A stretch of 64,000 nt of DNA, taken from positions 1-64,000 of the forward strand of contig QKJP01000003.1 in the NCBI GenBank assembly GCA_003249255.1, given 5' to 3'. Numbering within the stretch: the first letter of the stretch is position 1; each line of letters starts with the position of its first letter. The position numbers and the translations under genes are program-made. The DNA comes from Bacteroidales bacterium (GTDB lineage Bacteria > Bacteroidota > Bacteroidia > Bacteroidales > Marinilabiliaceae). Under the pieces are notes generated by a model. That model saw nothing but the letters and a program-made list of their open reading frames with translations. It ran no database searches and was not told the DNA's origin. Shown here piece by piece: positions 19,360 to 29,214 of this stretch.

Positions 19360-20733
19360 TTATTCTTTAATCCAGTTTTTGTATTTAAACTCACACCCTT
19401 CCCATAAACCTTGAATAGAAATATAAGTTTCACTTTGTTTTTCTTCTACCCACTCATCAAAAGTTCGAGTCCGCTTTTCATCTTCCAACATACTCTTTAG
19501 CAACTGATAATCGTATTTCAAATTGGCTTTATGGGGTTCACTTTTACTTTTAAGCTTTGCCAAACTATAAGATTCTTTTCCTTTACGCTCATCCATCAAA
19601 AAGAAAGAATTTGACACATCCCCCTCTTTCAAACCTACTAAGGCTTTATTAACTGCTACCGGAACTTTGGAGATTTCAAATTTTGAAGTACCTGTTTCCG
19701 GGTTTACCATTAGTCCTCCATTGGTACGCGTATCTTTATCATCAGAAAAACGAAGGGCGGCTTCTTCAAAAGATAAAGTACCATCCATAATAAAACCTCG
19801 AATGGAGTCTAAACGTGCTTGAGCCGCCTTTCTGGCTTCAGCTGACACTTTGGGTTTTATTAGGATGTGTCTACAATTAAGACGCTCACCTTTACGATCA
19901 ATTAATTGTATGATGTGATACCCATATTCTGTTTCAACGATTTTTGAAACTTTGGTATTACTTTGCAGATTAAAAGCCACACTGGCAAACTCTGGTACTA
20001 AAGCTGCACGTGGCATCCACCCTAACTCACCACCTCTGGCTGCAGAACCTTGATCTTCAGAATATAATACAGCTAAAGTTGCAAAATCACGTCCCTCATT
20101 TATTTGTTTTTGAAAATCACGCAATTTCTTCTTTACATTATCAATTTCAGTTTGTTCTATTTCCGGATAGATCACAATTTTTTGAACTTCCAATTGAGTA
20201 GGAATCATAGGTAAACTATCCTCCGGAATGCTCTTATAATAATTCCGAATTTCAGCAGGGGTCACTTTAATATTACCGGTAATTTGGCGCTTCATGGTTT
20301 GAGTAAGCATTTGAGAGCGTACCATCTCCATTTGTTCACGCTTGATTTGAAGTAAAGTTTTATTAAAGTATTCCTCAAGTTTTTCCTTATCACCAATTTG
20401 ATTAATAAAGTAATTAATTCTTTGATCAACCTGATTAACTACCTCATTTTCATTTACTTCAACACTATCCAATTCAGCTTGATTCAAAAGCAATTTACTT
20501 AACAATTGCTCTTCAAAAATATAACACTTCAGGTCGCCGGTATGGTTCACACCTTCCATTAAAGCATTTTGATATTGATTTTCGATATCCGAATGCAAAA
20601 TCGCATTATCCCCAACTACAGCTACTACTTCATCAATAACTTTTGATTGAGCACTTACCCATGAAAGTGAAAAAATACTCAAAAGGAAGTAACAACATAC
20701 CCTAACCACAGTATTCATATTATAATAAATCAT
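19360..20733 (-). CDS. SurA-type periplasmic peptidyl-prolyl isomerase
   Basis: 457 residues. A signal peptide ending at about WVSAQS is followed by the SurA N-terminal motif VIDEVVAVVGDNAIL, a helical chaperone region, and two PpiC rotamase domains (about 175-275 and 280-390), each with the GG.LGW/GG.M pattern (SAARGGELGWM, TNGGLM). It assists outer-membrane protein folding in the periplasm. The ATG at 20733 shares one base with the stop of the upstream gene; the ATG five codons later (MNTVVRV) would also give a good signal peptide, so the start is uncertain by 15 bases. It is third in the isomerase operon. Confidence 0.9.
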   Translation of the reverse strand: MIYYNMNTVVRVCCYFLLSIFSLSWVSAQSKVIDEVVAVVGDNAILHSDIENQYQNALMEGVNHTGDLKCYIFEEQLLSKLLLNQAELDSVEVNENEVVNQVDQRINYFINQIGDKEKLEEYFNKTLLQIKREQMEMVRSQMLTQTMKRQITGNIKVTPAEIRNYYKSIPEDSLPMIPTQLEVQKIVIYPEIEQTEIDNVKKKLRDFQKQINEGRDFATLAVLYSEDQGSAARGGELGWMPRAALVPEFASVAFNLQSNTKVSKIVETEYGYHIIQLIDRKGERLNCRHILIKPKVSAEARKAAQARLDSIRGFIMDGTLSFEEAALRFSDDKDTRTNGGLMVNPETGTSKFEISKVPVAVNKALVGLKEGDVSNSFFLMDERKGKESYSLAKLKSKSEPHKANLKYDYQLLKSMLEDEKRTRTFDEWVEEKQSETYISIQGLWEGCEFKYKNWIKE

Positions 20734-21596
20734 TAATAGAATTTAATTATTTCTTGTTCTAAACCTTCTTTATAAAGGTCCTCTTCTAATTTCTTCAAAA
20801 ACTCAAGGCGTTTTTTATTGAGCAAAATAGCCTTGATTTTTCCGTGCACATATTCCAACGGAGCTTTATCCTTAGGTAATAAACGCTCACGAATAGACAC
20901 ATAATAATGGTATAACGAATCACTTGTGTGGTAGTGATTATTATACTTTATAAATTGTTCTTGATTTACCAAAGGTGTAGGAAGTTTGCTATTTACTTGT
21001 GAAAAAGCTTTCCATTCATCAAGAAAAACCTCATATTTTTTAGCATTCTGAAAACAATAGGTCTCCAATTTTATCAAATCTTCTGAATTGGAAGATTGGT
21101 ATAAATCCTGCAACGAATTAATATTTGGTGCAGTTTTAGGAACAATAATAAAAATACCTTTTATAATTGGCTCCGAAAGCTGAAAGTTATCGATCATATC
21201 TTTGTAATAACTTTCAATTTCTTTATCCTTCACGAGTGGAGAATACTTCTGTTTTAGAAGTTTTTGCTGATATTGATGCGTTAATAAAGATCGCCTGTAA
21301 TCATTTAAAAGGCCTTCAATATTTTTTTCATCTTTAGATAAGTTTAATTCGGCCTTTCGTAATATCAATTCAGAATTCACCCAACGATTAATGTACCCTT
21401 GAGCAAACGTTACACTATCATCTCCAACAATACCGGAAGGTATAGCATGCTGAAGCATGCCTTGGGTTAAGATTTTATTCCCTACCTTAACAACAGGTGC
21501 TTTTCCTTGATCATCTTCCTGCTCGATACAACTCTGCATCAGGAAGATAATTCCTAATGCAGAGATTATTTTTGATATAATTGATATTCGCATCAT
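20733..21596 (-). CDS. Lipoprotein, degenerate PpiC/SurA-like chaperone
   Basis: 287 residues with a lipoprotein signal (FLMQSC, Cys at about 22). The sequence after it (VVKVGNKILTQGMLQHAIP) and the helical middle resemble the SurA/PpiC N-terminal chaperone fold, but no recognisable rotamase core (GG..G) remains. It is probably a non-catalytic periplasmic chaperone. The gene lies between two true PpiC proteins, 35 bases after the first and overlapping the start of the next by one base, so translation is likely coupled. It is common in Bacteroidota as the middle gene of this cluster. Confidence 0.8.
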   Translation of the reverse strand: MMRISIISKIISALGIIFLMQSCIEQEDDQGKAPVVKVGNKILTQGMLQHAIPSGIVGDDSVTFAQGYINRWVNSELILRKAELNLSKDEKNIEGLLNDYRRSLLTHQYQQKLLKQKYSPLVKDKEIESYYKDMIDNFQLSEPIIKGIFIIVPKTAPNINSLQDLYQSSNSEDLIKLETYCFQNAKKYEVFLDEWKAFSQVNSKLPTPLVNQEQFIKYNNHYHTSDSLYHYYVSIRERLLPKDKAPLEYVHGKIKAILLNKKRLEFLKKLEEDLYKEGLEQEIIKFY

Positions 21597-21631
21597 GTGG
21601 TTTGGTTACATCAAATTTTAAAGGGTACTTC

Positions 21632-23545
21632 TTATTTCTTGATTAAAGCTTTATCAACAACTGGTTTATATTTTTCACGTAAGCCGGTAATCCATTGTTT
21701 TTCAAGTAAAGTCTGGTAATCCGAAACAACTTGACCTCTAACAGCAGATAACGCAGGTGCTTCCGGTTGCTTCACCTCTCCTTTAGTAACTAAATAAACT
21801 TTTGATTTCGTTTTGCTTTTAACTCCCCAAACGGCTAAATCAATAGCAGCATCAGTTCCTTTGTTAAAGCTACCTTTTTCAATTACAACCTCTCCGGCTA
21901 ATCCGGTTGGTAGAGAATCCGAAGGCAAAGAGTCATTTGCAGCAAAAAATGCCTTTAAAGTTTTTACATCTTTCTTTGCAGAACACTTATAAACAGTACC
22001 TTCAAATCTTTCAGGTAAATAATAATCTTTTATATTCTTAGTAAAGAAAGCTTCTAGACCGGTTGTATCACTACTTGCCTTATTCCATACTTCATTTTGG
22101 CTGATTTCAAAAATCAATAAGCCATCATGGTATTCATTCATTAAAAAACGGAAATCAGGATACTTTTCTTCGAGCTTAGATTTTTCCAAATTAATAAGTT
22201 GGTCATTGATAAAGTTATCCCACAACGGAAAGAAATCTTCTCTTTTAGAAAAGGACGATGAATAACCACCTTTCATAAGGTCTGTCATACAATCTGAATT
22301 TTTAATTTTTAAATCGGCAAGATTTACAATTTCCTCGTTATAATTAGCTAATGCAGCAAACAAGTCTTTAGGTTCTGAAGAATTAGATTTTGCTTCATAG
22401 GCAAGATCTGCTAATTTCTTAAGTTTGGCAGAATCTTGTTGGATATTATATTCTTTACGTAAACGGGCCACGGTAGCTTTTTGACCAACCAAACCACGAC
22501 CATCTTTTGATATTCTTTTTTTGATATTTTCTCTTTGATCTTCCAATGGCGGAATGGGACGAGCATCTAACTTCTTCAAAATATGCCATCCAAAGGCAGT
22601 TTTTACAGGAACTGATATATCTCCTGAATCTTGAAGAGCAAAAGCGGCATTTTCAAATTCAGGCACCATGCGGCCTGATCCAAAGAAAGGAAGTTCACCA
22701 CCATTAACACCGGTTTGTTTATCATCTGAAAACTTCTTAGCAACTTCGGCAAAGTCCTGACCATCTTTCAACAATTGGTAAAGCGAATCAATTTCTACTT
22801 TTTTAACATCGAAAAAAGATTCAGCGGAACCTCTTGGTACCATTTTCATAATGTGCGCAACTTGTACTTCTCCTCTGTTCTTTCTGGTACCATGAACTTT
22901 GATTAAATGGTAACCAAAAGACGTTTTCACAACATCTGATACGGAATCGATTGGTGTTTCATAAGCTGCTTTTTCAAACGGATATACCATCATAAACCCG
23001 GAAAAATAACCTAAATAGCCTTTATTTTGAACAGCTGATGGATCTTCTGAATATTTAACAGCAAGTTCACCAAAATCGGCACCATTCATTAACTGCTTTC
23101 TGATGTCTAAAATTTTATTATATGCTTCTAAGGTATCAGGGGGCAAAGCCATTTTTCCGACTTTAATTAAAATATGAGATGCACTAATCTCATTAACCAG
23201 ATGGTTATATGCTTCCTGAATAACTTCCTCTTCGGCCTTCTTATCGGTTAAATAAGGCTTTGCTAATTCATCACGATAATACTTTAATTCTTTTACGAAT
23301 GATGGCAGGGTATCCAAGCCTTGAGCCTGAGCTTCAACTACTTTAAGCTTATAATTCACAAATAAGTCTAAGTACTCTTCTCGGCTTAAAGGCTTTTGCG
23401 ACAATTCGTTATTCTTCTCATAGATGTAGTTAAACTCCTCTACACCATAAGCGTTATCTCCTATTTTTAGTAAGGTTTCATTTCCGGCAAACAAACTACT
23501 TGCAACAGAAACCAAAACCAATAAGGAAAGGGACTTAATTTTCAT
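21632..23545 (-). CDS. Periplasmic peptidyl-prolyl isomerase with two PpiC domains
   Basis: 637 residues. The signal peptide (MKIKSLSLLVLVSVASSLFAG) is followed by a SurA-like start (GDNAYGVEEFNYIYEKN). Two PpiC parvulin domains follow (about 115-215 and 220-320), with QNKGYLGYFSG and GVNGGELPFFGSGRMVPEF. The C-terminal 300 residues are helical and unassigned. It is first in an operon of four genes with its own promoter at 23596-23625. Function inferred from the domains: folding of exported and outer-membrane proteins. It is longer than enteric SurA (about 430) or PpiC; the extra C-terminus could be a chaperone or docking region. Confidence 0.9.
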   Translation of the reverse strand: MKIKSLSLLVLVSVASSLFAGNETLLKIGDNAYGVEEFNYIYEKNNELSQKPLSREEYLDLFVNYKLKVVEAQAQGLDTLPSFVKELKYYRDELAKPYLTDKKAEEEVIQEAYNHLVNEISASHILIKVGKMALPPDTLEAYNKILDIRKQLMNGADFGELAVKYSEDPSAVQNKGYLGYFSGFMMVYPFEKAAYETPIDSVSDVVKTSFGYHLIKVHGTRKNRGEVQVAHIMKMVPRGSAESFFDVKKVEIDSLYQLLKDGQDFAEVAKKFSDDKQTGVNGGELPFFGSGRMVPEFENAAFALQDSGDISVPVKTAFGWHILKKLDARPIPPLEDQRENIKKRISKDGRGLVGQKATVARLRKEYNIQQDSAKLKKLADLAYEAKSNSSEPKDLFAALANYNEEIVNLADLKIKNSDCMTDLMKGGYSSSFSKREDFFPLWDNFINDQLINLEKSKLEEKYPDFRFLMNEYHDGLLIFEISQNEVWNKASSDTTGLEAFFTKNIKDYYLPERFEGTVYKCSAKKDVKTLKAFFAANDSLPSDSLPTGLAGEVVIEKGSFNKGTDAAIDLAVWGVKSKTKSKVYLVTKGEVKQPEAPALSAVRGQVVSDYQTLLEKQWITGLREKYKPVVDKALIKK

Positions 23546-23595
23546 AAACCAATACTATTATATTATTTAAACTCTATTTTATCTAAAAACAGCAA

Positions 23596-23625
23596 CAAAG
23601 ATATATTATTATGTCATTAGCCAAA
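23596..23625 (-). promoter_or_regulatory. Promoter of the isomerase/OstA operon
   Basis: On the minus strand, TTTG (23625-23622) and TATCTTTG (23603-23596) are 18 bases apart, matching the Bacteroidota consensus. The start codon is 51 bases downstream at 23545. Confidence 0.6.
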
Positions 23626-23775
23626 GAAATTTGGGAAATGATGTTATTTGAATAGGCAAATCAAAAGGCTTATTAGAGCAAACTCATGAACTTTGCCAAA
23701 AATATAATGGCAGTAGGCAGAAGCTTTTGCCTTTTAGAAGCATATACAAATTTATTCATTATTCATTGATAATTC

Positions 23776-25902
23776 TCAAACCTCTTTCATTGACAATTGG
23801 ATCCTTTTGCGGGCAACATCCACTTCAGTGACTCTAACTTTTACTTGTTGATGAAGTTTTACAATTTCGTTGGGATCACTAATAAATCGATCTGCCATTT
23901 GTGAAATATGCACTAATCCATCTTGCTTCACGCCTACATCAACAAATGCGCCAAAGTTGGTGATATTGGTAACTATTCCCGGTAATACCATTCCTATTTG
24001 CAAATCATCAATGGAATAGACATCCTTTGCAAACTCAAAAACCTGAATGGCTTCGCGCGGATCACGTCCCGGTTTATCAAGCTCATTCATAACATCAGTT
24101 AATGTTGGTAACCCGATGGTATCCGTCACGTATTTCTCCAAGTCAATTTCTTCACGTAAAAGATCATCGTTAATCAAATCAGACACCTTACAATTTAAAT
24201 CCTTAGCCATTTGATTTACAATCTCGTAAGCTTCAGGATGAACAGCAGTATTATCCAAAGGATTTTTAGCATCATCGATACGTAAAAAACCGGCACTCTG
24301 CTCAAAAGCCTTTGCGCCAAGGCGAGGAACTTTTTTTAATTCGGCTCGCGAAGCAAAAGGTCCATTCTCGGCACGGTAATCAACAATATTTTGAGCCAAC
24401 TGGGGGCCAAGACCGGATACATAAGTCAATAAATGTTTACTGGCTGTATTTAAATTAACACCAACCTTATTTACACAAGACTCTACGACACCATCTAAAG
24501 TGTTCTTCATTTTAGTTTGATCCACATCGTGCTGATACTGCCCAACTCCAATGGATTTAGGATCGATTTTCACCAACTCGGCCAAAGGATCCATTAATCG
24601 GCGACCAATGGAAACGGCACCTCTCACCGTCACATCATACTCCGGAAACTCTTCCCGAGCAACTTTACTGGCTGAATAAACCGAAGCTCCATCTTCACTT
24701 ACTACAAAAACCTGCACCTCGCGCTTAAAATTCACATTACGAATCATATCTTCTGTTTCGCGAGAGGCAGTTCCATTCCCGATGGCAATGGCTTCAATTT
24801 TATAAGCATCTGCCAATGATTCGATTTTCTTTATGGCTTTAGCTTTTTCTTTTTGGGGAGGATGTGGAAAAATGGTTTCATTGTGTACCAAATTCCCTTG
24901 TGCATCTAAACACACCACCTTGCACCCGGTTCTATAGCCTGGATCAATGGCTAAAACACGATATTGACCCAAAGGGCTTGACAACAACAACTGACGCAGG
25001 TTTTCGGCAAATACTTTAATGGAATCATTATCTGCCTTTTCTTTTGAGGCATTAGAAAACTCTGTTTCAATGGATGGTTTTAATAAGCGCTTATAAGCAT
25101 CTTCAACAGCCATTTCGACCTGACCGGATGCTTGCGTATTACCCTTTACAAAATAACGACACAATCGATCGATGACAGGCTCTGCATCCGGTGCTATATT
25201 AATTTTTAAAAATCCTTCTTTCTCACCTCGCCTCATGGCCAACAAGCGATGGGACGAGCACTTTTTTAGCGGCTCAGACCAATCAAAATAATCGCGGTAC
25301 TTTGCAGCTTCCTCATCTTTGCCTTTTACCAATTTAGCAGTAATTACAGCATGCCGTTCAAAATTCTGGCGAACAATGTCACGACCAACCTTATGCTCAC
25401 TCACCCATTCTGCAATTATATCACGTGCTCCGGCTAAAGCATCATCAATACTTCCAACCTCATCATTTACAAAACGATTAGCTCTGGACTCCACATCATT
25501 CTCAACCTGTTTCATTAAAATCTTAGCCAATGGCTCCAATCCTTTTTGCATGGCCTTTCCGGCGCGAGTAATCCGCTTGGGCTTATAAGGCAGATACAAA
25601 TCTTCTAACTCAACGGCCTCATAAGTTTCATTAATTTTGTGGCGAAGTTCATCGGTTAAAGCACCTTGCTCTTCAATGGTTTTAAGAATGGTTTCTTTTC
25701 TCTTTTGAAGTTCTTCCAGCTTCTCGTAACGTTCTTTTATTTGAGATACCTGTACCTCATCCAAACTACCGGTCATCTCCTTTCGGTAGCGGCTGATGAA
25801 AGGAACAGTCGCGCCCTCGGTTAGTAATTGAACGGTATTTTGAACACCTCTTTGATTTAATTGCAGCTCTTTTGCAATTATGTTTATTAATTGGGTGGAC
25901 AT
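23776..25902 (-). CDS. tex: Tex-family RNA-binding transcription accessory protein
   Basis: 708 residues (E. coli Tex is about 770). Domains in order: a helical N-terminal Tex domain, a YqgF/RNase H-like domain (about 325-450) with RVLAIDPGYRTGCKV, helix-hairpin-helix motifs (about 485-560) with LNTASKHLLTYVSGLGP and LKKVPRLGAKAFEQSAGF, and a C-terminal S1 RNA-binding domain (about 632-706) with GMVLPGIVTNITNFGAFVDVG. It is cytoplasmic and binds RNA during transcription; the precise role is unsettled across bacteria. It stands alone between the envelope operon and the helicase gene. The assignment is firm. Confidence 0.95.
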   Translation of the reverse strand: MSTQLINIIAKELQLNQRGVQNTVQLLTEGATVPFISRYRKEMTGSLDEVQVSQIKERYEKLEELQKRKETILKTIEEQGALTDELRHKINETYEAVELEDLYLPYKPKRITRAGKAMQKGLEPLAKILMKQVENDVESRANRFVNDEVGSIDDALAGARDIIAEWVSEHKVGRDIVRQNFERHAVITAKLVKGKDEEAAKYRDYFDWSEPLKKCSSHRLLAMRRGEKEGFLKINIAPDAEPVIDRLCRYFVKGNTQASGQVEMAVEDAYKRLLKPSIETEFSNASKEKADNDSIKVFAENLRQLLLSSPLGQYRVLAIDPGYRTGCKVVCLDAQGNLVHNETIFPHPPQKEKAKAIKKIESLADAYKIEAIAIGNGTASRETEDMIRNVNFKREVQVFVVSEDGASVYSASKVAREEFPEYDVTVRGAVSIGRRLMDPLAELVKIDPKSIGVGQYQHDVDQTKMKNTLDGVVESCVNKVGVNLNTASKHLLTYVSGLGPQLAQNIVDYRAENGPFASRAELKKVPRLGAKAFEQSAGFLRIDDAKNPLDNTAVHPEAYEIVNQMAKDLNCKVSDLINDDLLREEIDLEKYVTDTIGLPTLTDVMNELDKPGRDPREAIQVFEFAKDVYSIDDLQIGMVLPGIVTNITNFGAFVDVGVKQDGLVHISQMADRFISDPNEIVKLHQQVKVRVTEVDVARKRIQLSMKEV

Positions 25903-26074
25903 GAGATTATCTATATTGATGAATGAATATTATTTAACAAAAAGTCCGGAGCTCGAAATACGAAGTCCGGAATATCACTTTACTTAAGAGCACTTCTATC
26001 AAACAAGTACGGTTAGTTGTTTAAACATTGCGTTTTAAACCCCAGCAAAGTAGTGTACAATAGCTATGTTTAAA

Positions 26075-26113
26075 TTAGCACATTGTCACATTTACACATC
26101 AGCACATTAATAA
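26075..26113. repeat. Degenerate CACATT-type repeat, copy 1
   Basis: The stretch contains four CACAT units (TTAGCACATT, GTCACATT, TACACAT, AGCACATTAATAA) in tandem. Similar degenerate runs occur at 29941-29995, 47059-47124 and 59216-59260. Their source and function are unknown. Confidence 0.45.
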
Positions 26114-26120
26114 CTTCTAT

Positions 26121-27362
26121 CTATTCAGACTTCGTTTGGTCTCCTGATTTCTTTTTAAAATTTCTTTTATTGCCGTATTTATTTTTCCCTTTCTTTCTTC
26201 TGGCAATAATTTCTTCAGGATCATACACAGGGCCATCCTCAAAATCAGGCGGAAGAGGCACTTTGTAAACCACTTTCTCGATTAACTGCTCGATCTTATG
26301 AAATTCGAGTTTTTCTTTTTCATTAATAAAAGTGAGAGCAACTCCCTGTGTTTGAGCACGAGCCGTACGACCAATGCGGTGTACATAATCTTCTGCATCC
26401 CTGGGGACATCAAAGTTGATCACCAAGTCTATTTTCTCAATATCAATACCCCGGGCAATAATATCGGTAGCTACTAATATTTGGATATTCCTATTTTTAA
26501 ACTCACGTAATACTTCTTCACGCTCAGCCTGCTCCAAGTCCGAATGAATTGATTTCGCATTAAAACCATTAGTTACCAAGGATTTGGTAATCTCTTTCAC
26601 ATTCGATTTAGTTGATGAAAAAATGATAATACTTGGCAGATCTTTATCCTTTAATAAAGAATTAATCAAAGGAATTTTTTGGGTATCGTACACCACATAA
26701 GCAGCCTGAAGAATACCTTCGGCCGGTTTGCTAATGGATAAAGTTACTTCGGCCGGATTATTTAAAATCTCTTTGGCTAATTCTCTGATTTTGGGAGGCA
26801 TGGTAGCAGAAAACAACAAGGTTTGCCGTTGCTTTGGCAAGAAACCAACCACCTGCATAATATCCTCATAAAACCCCATATCAAGCATACGATCTGCCTC
26901 ATCTAAGATTAAATGTTGAATCTGGTCAAACTTGACATAACCCATGGTTAAATGCTGGATCAATCGCCCGGGAGTAGTGACAACAATATCAGCTCCTGAT
27001 GTTAATGCAGTTTTTTGACGATTCCATTCATCCTTATCATTACCTCCATAAATGGCCGTGGATGACACATCCAAAAAATATGAAAACCCGGCCAACTGTT
27101 GATCAATCTGAATTGCCAACTCTCGAGTAGGTACAATAATTAGCGTATTGGTACCTTGATGACCAGTCCGAACCAATTTATCCAATATCGGCAATAAAAA
27201 TGCGGCTGTTTTTCCGGTACCTGTTTGTGCGCAAGCAATCAAATCCTCACCTGCAATGATATGAGGCATGGTTTTTTCCTGAACCGGAGTGGCTTTCTCA
27301 AAGCGCATGGCATCCAATCCTTCTAAGACCTCGGCGGTAAAATTTAGTTCTTTAAAATTCAA
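26121..27362 (-). CDS. DEAD-box RNA helicase (RhlE-like)
   Basis: 413 residues with all core motifs: Q motif FEKATPVQEKTMP (21-33), Walker A AQTGTGKT (45-52), PTRELA, DEAD at about 153-156 (ILDEADRMLDMGF), SAT, and the C-terminal ARGIDIE and HRIGRTAR. A basic tail (KKGKNKYGNKRNFKKK) replaces any extra domain and would add RNA affinity. Likely roles are ribosome assembly, mRNA turnover or cold adaptation; the class is RhlE-like from overall layout. It follows the rRNA methyltransferase gene by 31 bases on the same strand, which agrees with an RNA-processing unit. Confidence 0.93.
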   Translation of the reverse strand: MNFKELNFTAEVLEGLDAMRFEKATPVQEKTMPHIIAGEDLIACAQTGTGKTAAFLLPILDKLVRTGHQGTNTLIIVPTRELAIQIDQQLAGFSYFLDVSSTAIYGGNDKDEWNRQKTALTSGADIVVTTPGRLIQHLTMGYVKFDQIQHLILDEADRMLDMGFYEDIMQVVGFLPKQRQTLLFSATMPPKIRELAKEILNNPAEVTLSISKPAEGILQAAYVVYDTQKIPLINSLLKDKDLPSIIIFSSTKSNVKEITKSLVTNGFNAKSIHSDLEQAEREEVLREFKNRNIQILVATDIIARGIDIEKIDLVINFDVPRDAEDYVHRIGRTARAQTQGVALTFINEKEKLEFHKIEQLIEKVVYKVPLPPDFEDGPVYDPEEIIARRKKGKNKYGNKRNFKKKSGDQTKSE

Positions 27363-27393
27363 TTCTTCTGTTATTAATTGTTCTGAATTGCTT

Positions 27394-28581
27394 TTACTCT
27401 ACATATATGACCAATCCTTTTAAATACTCACCCTCAGGATGGAAAATATTTACCGGGTGATCTGCCGGCTGTGTCATTTGATGCAAGATACGTACTTGTC
27501 GGCCTGCTTTGGCTGCTGCCGAGAAAACCATAGTTCTAAATTGATCTTTACTGACTACTTGGGAACAAGAAAACGTAAAGATGATTCCTCCCGGACGTAT
27601 TTGTTCAATGGCCTTTGCATTTAACCGGCGATAACCATTTAAAGCATTCTTTAAAACATTTTGATGCTTGGCAAACGCAGGTGGATCTAAAACGATAAGA
27701 TCATATTTATCTTTAATGTCGTTCAAGTACTTAAAAGCATCTACAGCAAAGGCTTTATGACGTTTATCACCCGGAAAATTCAACTCCACATTATCGTTGG
27801 TTAATTGAATGGCGCGTTCGGAACTATCTACCGAGTGAACCATATTGGCTTCTCCCCTCATGGCATAAAAAGAGAATCCTCCGGTGTAGCAAAACATGTT
27901 TAAAACGTCTTTTCCTTTGGAATATTTTTGAAGTAAAGAACGATTATCACGCTGATCTACAAAAAAACCGGTCTTCTGTCCTTTTTCCCAATCGACATGA
28001 AACTTCAAACCATTTTCTAAGGCCACTTTTTCAGGGTTACGTCCAAAAACATAAGCATTTTCAGTTTCTAAATCTGCTTTATAAGGTAAAGTTCCTTCCG
28101 ACTTATTATATACAGCGATTAACTGATCCCCATAAATTTCTTTTAAGGCCTCTAAAATATGATCCTGAACCAAATACATTCCAACGGTATGCATTTGTAC
28201 TACTGCTGTACCATTGTAAAAATCGATGATCAAACCGGGTAGGCTATCTCCCTCGGCATGAACCAAACGGTAAGCATTGGTGGTTTCGCTAGTGGTAAAT
28301 CCAAGGGATTTTCTAAGATCATAAGCTTTTTGGATTTTTTCTTTCCAAAACTCATAATTTACTTCGCATGGATCAAAAGCTAAAATACGAACTGCAATGG
28401 AACCAACCTGACAATGGCCTACAGCCAAAAAATTTTCATAGGCATCATAAACCTCAACTAAATCGCCTTCGGTTAATTCGCCTTCTACGGTATTAATTGC
28501 TCCTGAAAAAATCCAAGGATGATAGCGACGGATACTTTGCTCCTTCCCTTTCTTAAGAATAACTTTTGGCAATTGTGCCAT
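27394..28581 (-). CDS. rRNA methyltransferase, RlmI family
   Basis: 395 residues. An N-terminal PUA domain (about 1-75; VILKKGKEQSIRRYHPWIFSG) is followed by a Rossmann SAM methyltransferase domain (about 190-395) with VLNMFCYTGGFSFYA (motif I), an HSVDSS acidic residue, and the catalytic LIVLDPPAF. This is the architecture of RlmI, which methylates C5 of a cytosine in 23S rRNA (C1962 in E. coli). The late FTFSCSQ cysteine fits the m5C mechanism. It lies 8 bases downstream of the exonuclease gene and so probably belongs to one operon from DUF5063 to the DEAD helicase. Target position is inferred from the family. Confidence 0.9.
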   Translation of the reverse strand: MAQLPKVILKKGKEQSIRRYHPWIFSGAINTVEGELTEGDLVEVYDAYENFLAVGHCQVGSIAVRILAFDPCEVNYEFWKEKIQKAYDLRKSLGFTTSETTNAYRLVHAEGDSLPGLIIDFYNGTAVVQMHTVGMYLVQDHILEALKEIYGDQLIAVYNKSEGTLPYKADLETENAYVFGRNPEKVALENGLKFHVDWEKGQKTGFFVDQRDNRSLLQKYSKGKDVLNMFCYTGGFSFYAMRGEANMVHSVDSSERAIQLTNDNVELNFPGDKRHKAFAVDAFKYLNDIKDKYDLIVLDPPAFAKHQNVLKNALNGYRRLNAKAIEQIRPGGIIFTFSCSQVVSKDQFRTMVFSAAAKAGRQVRILHQMTQPADHPVNIFHPEGEYLKGLVIYVE

Positions 28582-28588
28582 AAATGAT

Positions 28589-29197
28589 TTATCTAGTCGT
28601 TAATGTTTCTACTTCGCACTGTGGAAAATGCGAGGTTAATTTTTTATATAATTCAATGGCAACCCAAGCATCAGTTGCAGCATAAATGAGCTGACCTTCA
28701 ACCAAGCGTGGCAGTTCCCAATTGGATAAACGCTGGCGCTTACTCACTCGAAATTCCAAGACCAGTCCGGCTAATTTCTTCAAGCTGATATCTTCGATGC
28801 CAACGGTCTTGACATAATCCTGAAGTTCAACAAACCCGGCATGACGAAAACTTTTTAAACGCTGTAAGCCTTTTATATCGTCTCTAATACCAACGCCTAC
28901 CTTTTGTATATCAGAATCTTCAAATAAACGAACGATGGCTTTATGCATGCCTATTTTATTTAGGCGAAACAGGTAAGCTTTTTCGGATGTTGAAAACTGA
29001 AGTAAAGCCACGCTATTGACTTTTCCTTTTTGAAAAGATGGCTTAGTTTCTGTATCAAAACCAATCACCGGGTACTTTTCTAATTCCATTACAGTTTCTT
29101 CGACTAAATCTTCGTCTTCGATCACGACAATTTCACCTTTAAAATGATTTAAAGGCAATTCGTTTAATTCTTCTTTTGTAATGGACTTCTTAATCAA
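28589..29197 (-). CDS. 3'-5' exonuclease, DEDD (RNase D/WRN-like)
   Basis: 202 residues forming a single exonuclease domain. Exo I is VIGFDTETKPS with Asp48 and Glu50; Exo II includes the VGVGIRDD segment near 100; Exo III is LIYAATDAW near 170-178, giving the DEDDy class. There is no HRDC or polymerase domain, so it is a stand-alone nuclease similar to the WRN exonuclease domain. The substrate could be DNA or RNA. The genes on both sides act on RNA or are of unknown function, which slightly favours RNA. Spacing is 17 bases to the DUF5063 gene and 8 to the methyltransferase gene. Confidence 0.9.
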   Translation of the reverse strand: MIKKSITKEELNELPLNHFKGEIVVIEDEDLVEETVMELEKYPVIGFDTETKPSFQKGKVNSVALLQFSTSEKAYLFRLNKIGMHKAIVRLFEDSDIQKVGVGIRDDIKGLQRLKSFRHAGFVELQDYVKTVGIEDISLKKLAGLVLEFRVSKRQRLSNWELPRLVEGQLIYAATDAWVAIELYKKLTSHFPQCEVETLTTR

Positions 29198-29214
29198 AAT
29201 TGTTCAGGATATTT

